Positions 1 through 6,054 of a stretch of 8,992 bases of DNA are shown in pieces (the stretch's first letter is position 1; each line of letters starts with the position of its first letter). The stretch spans positions 1-8,992 of the forward strand of contig CAKSXP010000061.1 in NCBI GenBank assembly GCA_934515035.1, given 5' to 3'. Made by a program: the position numbers and the translations under genes. Below the pieces are notes generated by a model. The model saw only the letters and a program-made list of their open reading frames with translations. It made no database searches and was not told where the DNA came from. Source of the DNA: an uncultured Oscillospiraceae bacterium. Its GTDB lineage: Bacteria > Bacillota > Clostridia > Oscillospirales > Oscillospiraceae.

Positions 1-1518
1 GTTCTCGACGGCGTCAAGGGATTTCGCGAGGATTATCTTGAACATATTCGGAATCATCGCTGTCTCGGAAGTCTCAGCCAGCCCGTTCCCTGTGTTGCCC
101 TTTGCCCTGCAAGAGTCGACATTCCGGGATACATATCGCTTATCAACGAAGGGCGGCTCACAGACGCTGTTAAGCTGATCCGTAAGGATAATCCTTTCCC
201 CACAGCCTGCGCATACATCTGCGAACACCCCTGTGAGGCACGATGCAGGCGGAGCATGGTCGATAATCCTGTCAATATTCGCGGACTCAAGCGCTATGCC
301 GTTGATAACGCAGAGAAATACGAGGCGCCCAGGGCCGCCAAAAAGACGGGCAAGCACGTCGCAGTCATCGGCGGCGGACCAAGCGGGCTTTCCGCTGCAT
401 ACTTCCTGTCTATTATGGGACACGAGGTCACGGTTTATGAAAAGCGCAAACAGCTGGGCGGAATGCTCAGATACGGCATTCCGAGCTATCGTCTCCCGCG
501 CGAAAAGCTGGAAGAGGAGATCGGTTTTATCCTCAGCACGGGCATCAAGGTCAAAACCGGGATCGAGATAGGACAGGATATAACAGTCGAAGAGCTGCGC
601 TCACAGTGCGACAGCGTATATATAGCGATCGGAGCGCATACCGACAAAAAAACCGGTATCCAGGGCGAGGACGCACGCGGCGTGATCTCCGCCGTTGAGC
701 TTCTGCGCGGTATCGGCGACGATGATTATCCGGATTATACCGGCAAAAACGTCGTTGTTATCGGAGGCGGAAACGTCGCAATGGACGTTTCCAGAAGCGC
801 CATCCGTCTCGGAGCAAGCAAGGTCAGCTGCGTTTATCGCCGCAGACAGGCCGATATGACAGCGCTTGTAACCGAAGTCGAGGGCGCGCTGGCGGAGGGC
901 GTTGAGCTTTGTACACTTCAGGCGCCGCTCAGGATCGAAGTGGACGGCGAAGGCAATGCCTGCGCGCTCTGGACCCAGCCTCAGATAATCGGTGAGTTCG
1001 ACGATAACTATCGTCCCAGACCCAAAAAAGCCGTGAGCGCGCCGGAAATAAGGATCCCCGCAGATGTTATAATCGTTGCCGTCGGACAGGGTATAGAGAC
1101 CCGCGGTTTCCAGGATCAGGGCGTTCCTATTACGCACGGCACATTTGACGCGATGAGCAACAGCCATGTCGGAAACATGGTCGGGGTTTTTGCCGGGGGC
1201 GACTGCGTCACCGGTCCCGCCACAGTTATCCAGGCGATAGCGGCCGGCAAGGTCGCGGCCGCAAATATAGACGATTACCTTGGTTTCCAGCATATGATCT
1301 CGGCGGACGTTGATGTTCCCGATCCGAAGCTTTACAGCATACCGCCTCACGGCCGTATCAACATCACAGAGCGCGAGGCCGGGGAACGTAAGAATGATTT
1401 TGAATGCGTTGAATGCGGTATGAGCGCGGAGGGCGTCGCCGCGGAATCCTCCCGGTGCCTGCGCTGCGATCACTTCGGATACGGTGTTTTCCGCGGAGGG
1501 AGGCTCGAAAGATGGTAA
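1..1518 (+). CDS. GltD-like NAD(P)H/FAD iron-sulfur oxidoreductase, probable C-terminal part of a NuoF-GltD fusion (5' partial)
   Basis: The frame is open from the first base, so the start lies outside; 505 residues are visible and the internal ATG at 256 is not the real start. Residues 1-20 (GFREDYLEHI) resemble the linker at the end of NuoF/HydB-type subunits. Residues 21-100 form a GltD-type iron-sulfur domain: CVALCP with C31 and C35, then C70, C74, C78 and C82 in CxxxC spacing. GGGPSG (124-129) is the FAD Rossmann loop, GGGNVAMD (255-262) followed by VYRRR is the NADPH-type nucleotide loop, and GGDCVTGPATVIQAI near the C-terminus is the second FAD contact. The tail holds CxxC at 469-472 and CLRC at 486-489. 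Such proteins move electrons between NAD(P)H, flavin and FeS clusters. Adjacency to a hydrogenase, with overlapping reading frames, suggests a cytoplasmic hydrogenase or bifurcating partner rather than true glutamate synthase; no gltB is visible. The family is well supported; the exact electron partner is inference. Confidence 0.88.
   Translation, partial: VLDGVKGFREDYLEHIRNHRCLGSLSQPVPCVALCPARVDIPGYISLINEGRLTDAVKLIRKDNPFPTACAYICEHPCEARCRRSMVDNPVNIRGLKRYAVDNAEKYEAPRAAKKTGKHVAVIGGGPSGLSAAYFLSIMGHEVTVYEKRKQLGGMLRYGIPSYRLPREKLEEEIGFILSTGIKVKTGIEIGQDITVEELRSQCDSVYIAIGAHTDKKTGIQGEDARGVISAVELLRGIGDDDYPDYTGKNVVVIGGGNVAMDVSRSAIRLGASKVSCVYRRRQADMTALVTEVEGALAEGVELCTLQAPLRIEVDGEGNACALWTQPQIIGEFDDNYRPRPKKAVSAPEIRIPADVIIVAVGQGIETRGFQDQGVPITHGTFDAMSNSHVGNMVGVFAGGDCVTGPATVIQAIAAGKVAAANIDDYLGFQHMISADVDVPDPKLYSIPPHGRINITEREAGERKNDFECVECGMSAEGVAAESSRCLRCDHFGYGVFRGGRLERW
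1495..1503 (+). promoter_or_regulatory. Ribosome binding site deciding the hydrogenase start
   Basis: GGAGGGAGG lies 8 bases before the ATG at 1512, inside the last codons of the reductase gene. It favours 1512 over the in-frame ATG at 1524 (20 bases away) and over any start further upstream, such as 1413, which would overlap the reductase tail by about 100 bases. Confidence 0.8.
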
Positions 1519-3275
1519 AAAAGATGATAAATCTTACTATCGATGACAAGCGCGTGTTCGTGCCGGAAGGGACCACCATTCTGGACGCCGCCCTGTCAGT
1601 CAATATCCGCATCCCGACGCTTTGCTATCTGCGCAATATAAACGACATCGGCGCATGCCGTGTCTGCCTTGTGGAGATTGAAGGGATAGACCGACTGGTC
1701 GCCTCCTGCAACAATGTTGCCGCAGAGGGCATGGTCGTCTACACCAACTCCCCGCGCGTGCGTGCCGCCAGGCGGAAAAATGTTGAGCTTATCATGTCCC
1801 AGCACGACTGCCGCTGCGCGATCTGCGCCAGAAGCGGAAACTGTTCGCTTCAGTCGCTTTCAAACGACCTTAATCTTCTTGACCAGCCATATAAATTTGA
1901 GGCACGGTCAAACAACTGGGATAAAAGCGCTCCTCTCATCCGAGATAATACCAGATGTGTAAAATGTATGCGCTGTATACAGGTCTGTGAAAAAATACAG
2001 GCCATCGGGATCTGGGACGTGGCCGGAACAGGCTCCCGCACCGCGGTCGATGTTTCCTACAACAGGACCATACGCGACTCCGAGTGCACCTATTGCGGTC
2101 AGTGCATCAATTACTGCCCCACGGCGGCACTGCGCGAGCGCGACGACACCGCGCGCGTTGTAGCCGCGCTGGATGATCCAGAGATCAAAACGATTGTTCA
2201 GGTCGCGCCTGCGGTGCGCGCATCCTGGGCGGAACAGCTCGGTCTTGCGCCGCGCGACACAACGACCGGCAAGATGATCTGCGCTCTGCGCCGCATGGGC
2301 TTTGACTATATTTTCGATACGGATTTTGCCGCCGACCTTACCATAATGGAAGAGGCCAGCGAGTTTATTGAGCGCTTTACTCACGCCGGTGAATACAAAT
2401 GGCCGATGTTTACGTCATGCTGCCCTGGCTGGGTCCGTTTTGTCAAGTCCCAGTATCCGGAGTTTACCGGAAACCTCTCTACTGCCAAATCTCCCCAGCA
2501 GATGTTCGGGGCTATCTCCAAGAGTTATTTTGCCGAAAAGCTGGATATCGATCCCGAAAAGCTCTTTGTTATCTCTCTTATGCCCTGCGTCGCCAAAAAA
2601 AGCGAGGCTGAGCTTCCTCAGATGAATGATGGGTGCGGGAAACCGGATGTTGACGTCGTCCTTACGACGCGCGAGCTTACCCGTTTGTTCAAAAGCGAGC
2701 ACCTTTACGCTGTTGACCTTGTCGATGACAACTTTGACATGCCGTTCGGCGTAAGTACCGGGGCGGCCACGATTTTCGGATACAGCGGCGGAGTTATGAC
2801 CGCGGCATTGAGAAGCGCGTGCTATTTCATTAATGGCGTTAACCCAGATCCCGACGCTTTCGGCGATTACCGGCTCACCGAAGGTGGCTGGCAGGAAGCC
2901 GAAGCGACATTCCCGAGCGTGGGAACTGTCAGGATAGCCGTTGTCAGCGGCCTCGCCAATACGCGCAGGCTGCTCGATGCTATCAAGGCGGGCAAGGCGC
3001 ACTATGACTTTGTTGAGGTGATGAGCTGTCCCGGAGGCTGTTCCGGTGGCGGCGGACAGCCCATATTTGAGGGCAAGAATTACACGGCATACCGCAGTAA
3101 GATCCTCAAACGGATAGACAAGGATGCGCCGATACGCTTTTCACACGAGAACCCGGATATAAAAATGATATATTCCGAATTTCTCGGCCAGCCGCTCGGC
3201 GAGCTTTCACACAAGCTCCTTCACACAGACCATGAATGCTGGCAGATGCCGTCTCCGCCAAAAAAGAACCCGTGA
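1512..3275 (+). CDS. hydA: [FeFe] hydrogenase, modular M3 (CpI/HydA-like) catalytic subunit
   Basis: 587 residues, close to the size of clostridial CpI. It interconverts protons, electrons and H2 in the cytoplasm. Domains in order: N-terminal [2Fe-2S] ferredoxin fold with C38, C49, C52 and C66; a His-Cys3 cluster site H98, C102, C105, C111; two [4Fe-4S] sites C149/C152/C155/C159 and C192/C195/C198/C202; then the H-cluster domain. All three signatures are intact: TSCCPGW (301-307; C303 is the proton-relay Cys, C304 a ligand), MPCVAKKSE (357-365; C359) and MSCPGGCSGGGGQP (504-517; C506, C510). The methionines flanking the active site (M357, M504) are kept, which points to a catalytic enzyme rather than a sensory HydS type. 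The start overlaps the reductase stop by 7 bases (ATGGTAA), implying translational coupling and a shared complex. The residue before the L3 cysteine is Ser where CpI has Ala, a modest variation. No maturases (HydE/F/G) are in the window. Use of the name hydA refers to function; subunit nomenclature of the complex is uncertain. Confidence 0.96.
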   Translation: MVKKMINLTIDDKRVFVPEGTTILDAALSVNIRIPTLCYLRNINDIGACRVCLVEIEGIDRLVASCNNVAAEGMVVYTNSPRVRAARRKNVELIMSQHDCRCAICARSGNCSLQSLSNDLNLLDQPYKFEARSNNWDKSAPLIRDNTRCVKCMRCIQVCEKIQAIGIWDVAGTGSRTAVDVSYNRTIRDSECTYCGQCINYCPTAALRERDDTARVVAALDDPEIKTIVQVAPAVRASWAEQLGLAPRDTTTGKMICALRRMGFDYIFDTDFAADLTIMEEASEFIERFTHAGEYKWPMFTSCCPGWVRFVKSQYPEFTGNLSTAKSPQQMFGAISKSYFAEKLDIDPEKLFVISLMPCVAKKSEAELPQMNDGCGKPDVDVVLTTRELTRLFKSEHLYAVDLVDDNFDMPFGVSTGAATIFGYSGGVMTAALRSACYFINGVNPDPDAFGDYRLTEGGWQEAEATFPSVGTVRIAVVSGLANTRRLLDAIKAGKAHYDFVEVMSCPGGCSGGGGQPIFEGKNYTAYRSKILKRIDKDAPIRFSHENPDIKMIYSEFLGQPLGELSHKLLHTDHECWQMPSPPKKNP

Positions 3276-3282
3276 AGTTTTT

Positions 3283-3320
3283 AAAAGGTTCGCCGTTTTT
3301 CGGCGAACCTTTTTATTTTC
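3283..3320 (+). terminator. Intrinsic terminator of the hydrogenase operon
   Basis: A 13-bp perfect stem (AAAAGGTTCGCCG at 3283-3295 with its complement at 3301-3313), a TTTTT loop and a T-rich tail follow the hydA stop by 7 bases. This ends the reductase-hydrogenase transcript. Confidence 0.92.
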
Positions 3321-3357
3321 GCAGAGAAATCGGCAATATATTATTCATTTCGTCCGA

Positions 3358-3386
3358 TTGAATATCATTTCTTCATGAGCTATACT
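3358..3386 (+). promoter_or_regulatory. Predicted sigma-A promoter of the MATE exporter
   Basis: TTGAAT (3358-3363) and TATACT (3381-3386) are separated by exactly 17 bases, matching the consensus at 4/6 and 5/6. Initiation would fall near 3393, leaving a leader of about 30 bases with an AAGGA ribosome binding site (3409-3413) before the ATG at 3424. It sits just after the hydrogenase terminator, so the exporter is likely transcribed separately. Confidence 0.65.
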
Positions 3387-3423
3387 GTAGCCTGCCAATA
3401 AAAAAATGAAGGATGGATAATCG

Positions 3424-4794
3424 ATGCTTCAGAAGACACAGGATCTTACCCAGGGAAATCTCCGTCTTCAGATTTTATCTTTCAGCGTTCCCCTTGCCGC
3501 ATCGAATATGCTGCAAGTGCTGTTCAACATGTCCGATATCGCCGTTGTTGGGAGATATGCCGGAGCCGAGGCGCTCGGTTCCGTTGGTTCAACGGCAACG
3601 CTCGTAACTCTTTATACGGGTTTTCTTATCGGAATGGGCAGCGGCATCAATGCTCTCGTCGCCCGCTATCTTGGAGCTCACGACAAAAAGAACATATCCG
3701 AAACCGTTCACAGTTCTTTTATCATAAGCCTGTGTCTCGGATTATTGATCTCCGTTTTCTGCTTTTTCTGTTCCCCTCTGTTTCTCCGTCTGCTGGGCAC
3801 CAAAGACGAGCTCATCGACGAAGCCGTGCTTTATCTCCGCATTTATTCTCTCGGTCTCCCCGCCATGGCGATATATAACTTCGGCAACGCGGTTTTCAGC
3901 GCGGCGGGAAATACCAGAAAACCTCTGGCATATCTTTCGGTCGCCGGTGTAATAAACGTTATACTGAATCTGTTTTTTGTCATCGTCTGCAAAATGGCCG
4001 CAGGCGGCGTTGCGCTTGCAACAATTATATCCCAGTCGATCTCCGCCGTTCTGATGTTCATTTCACTTGTCCGCAGCGAAGCGGATTATCGTGTTGAACT
4101 GCGGAGTGCGCGTCTTTACAGGGGAAAAACCGGGCCTATCCTCACGCTGGGCCTGACCTCTGGGTTTCAGCACGCCATTTTTGCTCTGGCAAACCTTTTC
4201 ATCCAAGGCGCCGTCAATACCTTTGACGCAGTCGTTGTCGAGGGCAATTCGGCCGCCGCAAATGCCGATTCGATCGTTTATGAGGTCATGGCCGCCGTGC
4301 ATACTGCCTGTGCAAGCTTTATAGGGCAGAACTATGGCGCACACAATAAACGCAGGATCAGAAACTCCTATTTCCTGTGTACCGCATATTCCTTCGGCAT
4401 CGGCGCGATCCTTGGCCTGAGTCTTGTCATTTTCGGCCGAAGCTTCCTCTCCCTGTTCACGACCGAGGAAGCTGTTATAAATGCCGGTATGCTCCGGCTT
4501 AATGTCATGGGCTTGTCCTACGCCTTTTCCGCGTTCATGGACTGTACGATCTCCGCTGCGCGCGGACTTGGAAAAAGCGTAGTGCCGATGATAATCGTGA
4601 TAATAGGCTCCTGCATTTTCCGCGTTGTATGGATCTATACCGTGTTTGCATACTTCCGCACGATACGTTCTCTGTATCTGCTGTACATTTTCTCTTGGGC
4701 GATAACCGCGGCTGCCGAGATGATCTATTTTTACATCTGCTACCGCCGCCAGGTCACGTGTATGTCTTCAGACAGCATAATAACCGGCACATAA
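3424..4794 (+). CDS. MATE family multidrug/Na+ or H+ antiporter
   Basis: 456 residues, the usual size for MATE (MatE/NorM/DinF superfamily) exporters, with about 12 hydrophobic segments arranged as two homologous halves. Recognisable family features are the first-helix region IPL/VPLAASNMLQ with FNMSDIAVVGRY (34-45), the LGTKDELIDEAVLYLRI stretch after helix 3-4 (124-140), FSAAGNTRKP (158-167), and SFIGQNYGA (298-306) in the second half. It would sit in the cytoplasmic membrane and expel cationic drugs, dyes or metabolites in exchange for Na+ or H+; substrate cannot be read from sequence. AAGGA lies 10 bases before the chosen ATG; the ATG at 3413 is out of frame. It has its own promoter and no visible regulator next to it. 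The C-terminal tail after residue 440 is short and polar. Converges on the nitroreductase gene. Confidence 0.93.
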   Translation: MLQKTQDLTQGNLRLQILSFSVPLAASNMLQVLFNMSDIAVVGRYAGAEALGSVGSTATLVTLYTGFLIGMGSGINALVARYLGAHDKKNISETVHSSFIISLCLGLLISVFCFFCSPLFLRLLGTKDELIDEAVLYLRIYSLGLPAMAIYNFGNAVFSAAGNTRKPLAYLSVAGVINVILNLFFVIVCKMAAGGVALATIISQSISAVLMFISLVRSEADYRVELRSARLYRGKTGPILTLGLTSGFQHAIFALANLFIQGAVNTFDAVVVEGNSAAANADSIVYEVMAAVHTACASFIGQNYGAHNKRRIRNSYFLCTAYSFGIGAILGLSLVIFGRSFLSLFTTEEAVINAGMLRLNVMGLSYAFSAFMDCTISAARGLGKSVVPMIIVIIGSCIFRVVWIYTVFAYFRTIRSLYLLYIFSWAITAAAEMIYFYICYRRQVTCMSSDSIITGT

Positions 4795-4840
4795 ATAACG
4801 AAACGGACGTACAGATACGTCCGTTTCGTTATTTTATATT
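4793..4840. terminator. Hairpin terminator starting in the MATE stop codon, shared by convergent genes
   Basis: A 19-bp perfect stem (4793-4811 with 4816-4834) around a CAGA loop is followed by a T-rich tail on the + strand (TTATTTTATATTTT). The left arm begins at the second base of the MATE TAA stop codon. On the - strand the stem is followed by TTATTTAT, so it may also stop transcripts of the nitroreductase gene, although that side has a weaker T tract. Confidence 0.88.
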
Positions 4841-4880
4841 TTCTCATTACCATAGCCCGGCAAAACCGTATCTGCCCGTA

Positions 4881-5381
4881 TCAATCGATGGTACGTATTC
4901 TGGAAACATCAAATCTGTCTGTAAAAGTGTTTTCTCTTTCACTGTATCCTACGGGGATCAGCGAAAACGGCACCAGCGTTTCCGGGAGATCAAAATAGCT
5001 GCGCATTTTGTCGATGCGTTCCTGCAATGGGTAAAAGCCGCACCAGCAGGCGCCCAACCCCTCATATACAGCCTGGAGCAAAATATTCTGCGTACAGGCG
5101 GACATATCCTGTATCCACCACGCACCGCCATCGGCCAGCCGTTCAAGATTTGCGAGCGTTACTATGACCACAGGAGCGTACCGGCACATACCGGCAAATT
5201 CGCTCATCTGCGAGATGGCAAGGCGCGTTTCCTTATCCTTGATCACCATGAACTCCCAGGGTCTCTCATTCTTGCCGGACGGCGCCTGCATCCCGGCGCG
5301 AAGCAGACGCTCTATCTTTTCATCCTCAACAGGCTTATCAAGATAGCGTCTGATTGAACGTCTGCGATCAATTATATCCAT
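4881..5381 (-). CDS. Small FMN-dependent nitroreductase family protein
   Basis: 166 residues, at the short end of the nitroreductase superfamily. The N-terminus carries the typical FMN phosphate-binding arginine motif RRRSIRRY (6-13), followed by QAPSGKNERPWEF (32-44), and the mid-protein helix QDMSACTQNILLQA with EGLGACWCGFYP (91-118), which packs on flavin in the dimer. The family reduces nitro groups, quinones or flavins with NAD(P)H as homodimers in the cytosol; the real substrate here is unknown. The start ATG overlaps the mobA stop by one base (TAATG), and GGAGG sits 7 bases upstream at 5393-5389 inside the last mobA codons, so the two proteins are probably made from one mRNA. No signal peptide or membrane segment is visible. 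A specific role (for example flavin or cofactor chemistry with MobA) is not supported by sequence. Confidence 0.9.
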   Translation of the reverse strand: MDIIDRRRSIRRYLDKPVEDEKIERLLRAGMQAPSGKNERPWEFMVIKDKETRLAISQMSEFAGMCRYAPVVIVTLANLERLADGGAWWIQDMSACTQNILLQAVYEGLGACWCGFYPLQERIDKMRSYFDLPETLVPFSLIPVGYSERENTFTDRFDVSRIRTID

Positions 5382-5953
5382 TACATTTCCTCCGCAACAT
5401 ATTTATATTTCTCCGGATCGTTCATATTAAGCAGGATATGTCCCAGATCAAACTGTGGGATATCCTTCTCCAGTATTCTTCGAACATTCAGCATGGGAAG
5501 AAGCCTCTTAAACGAATAGTGTCCGTCTGCCATACAGGCTTCGGCCTTCTGCAAAGAAGTTCGTGAGTATGCCGCAAAGGCAGGCTCGTCTCTCCCGTCC
5601 GTTCTCTGGATAACGCAGGCGTCATGGCCTTCCAGCCCTGCGGCCAGAAGCCGCGCAAGCTTTACGTCTCCAAAAGGCAGATCGACAGCCGTAAGGAAAA
5701 CCATCTTCTCCCCTGTCTGCCTGAATGCTGATACTATCCCGTTAACAGGTCCGCAGCCCGGATACAGGTCCGGAAGAACTCTGTATTTAAGCCCGGGAAA
5801 GCTGTCGGCCCTTGCGGCGGAGATCACCACTTCTCCCATTACCGAATATCTCTCTGCCAGCAGCTCTACAAGCGGTTTGCCCCGAAGTTCCAGCAGCGCC
5901 TTATCCCTGCCCATTCGCCGGCTGGCTCCGCCGGTCAGGATCATTGTCATCAT
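5381..5953 (-). CDS. mobA: Molybdenum cofactor guanylyltransferase (MobA-like)
   Basis: About 190 residues, the usual MobA size. The GTP-binding signature is clear at the N-terminus: LTGGASRRMGRDKA (6-19), followed by GKPLVE. DLPFGD in the middle supplies the metal-binding aspartate equivalent, RTDGRDEPAFAAY resembles the family's substrate-side segment, and NMNDPEKY near the end matches the usual N-N/D-P-E-x-Y tail. MobA transfers GMP from GTP to molybdopterin to make the guanine dinucleotide cofactor of DMSO-reductase-family enzymes such as formate dehydrogenases. Start choice: GGAG at 5966-5963 lies 9 bases before the ATG at 5953 but only 3 before the ATG at 5959; the TTG at 5968 overlaps the ribosome site. 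ATGs at 5950 and 5944 remain possible. Transcribed with the nitroreductase. A related nucleotidyltransferase (MocA/CTP type) is a lesser alternative. No molybdoenzyme is in the window. Confidence 0.88.
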   Translation of the reverse strand: MMTMILTGGASRRMGRDKALLELRGKPLVELLAERYSVMGEVVISAARADSFPGLKYRVLPDLYPGCGPVNGIVSAFRQTGEKMVFLTAVDLPFGDVKLARLLAAGLEGHDACVIQRTDGRDEPAFAAYSRTSLQKAEACMADGHYSFKRLLPMLNVRRILEKDIPQFDLGHILLNMNDPEKYKYVAEEM

Positions 5954-5983
5954 ACTCATTTTCTCCAATCTGTTATGTTTGAT

Positions 5984-6012
5984 ATTATATCACCGCCGGG
6001 CAAGCTTTGCAA
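5984..6012 (-). promoter_or_regulatory. Predicted mobA promoter
   Basis: Reading on the - strand, TTGCAA (6012-6007) and a perfect TATAAT (5989-5984) are 17 bases apart. Initiation would be near 5977, leaving a short leader that carries GGAG at 5966-5963. The -35 hexamer is the same bases as that of the divergent recG promoter. Confidence 0.7.
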
Positions 6013-6035
6013 ACATACCGAATTTATGCTAGAAT
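6007..6035 (+). promoter_or_regulatory. Predicted recG promoter (extended -10)
   Basis: TTGCAA (6007-6012) and TAGAAT (6030-6035) are separated by 17 bases; TG at 6027-6028 gives an extended -10 (TGCTAGAAT). Initiation near 6042 would leave only about 13 leader bases, just enough for the ribosome site GAGGTG (6043-6048). This also rules out the in-frame starts at 6007 and 6034. Confidence 0.68.
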
Positions 6036-6054
6036 GACTCAAGAGGTGATCACT

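Noticed and set aside
256..258. Start of a separate gene at the ATG of 256
   Set aside because: The frame continues open to base 1 with conserved FeS-domain residues upstream, so this methionine is internal.
601..1473. Long open frame of about 290 codons on the - strand
   Set aside because: Lies wholly opposite the well-supported reductase gene and its translation has no recognisable family features; it is a shadow of codon bias on the opposite strand.
1413..1511. Upstream ATG start for the hydrogenase
   Set aside because: It would overlap the reductase tail by about 100 bases and add a basic extension absent from the family; GGAGGGAGG positions the start at 1512.
2415..3002. 195-codon open frame on the - strand inside hydA
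   Set aside because: Opposite the H-cluster domain of a fully intact hydrogenase; no start signal or family match.
4629..5357. Open frame of about 240 codons on the + strand crossing the MATE end and the nitroreductase gene
   Set aside because: It runs through a terminator hairpin and opposite a clear nitroreductase gene; no ribosome site or domain.
6007..6054. TTG or ATG starts upstream for recG
   Set aside because: They fall within the predicted promoter, and the ribosome site GAGGTG fits the ATG at 6055.
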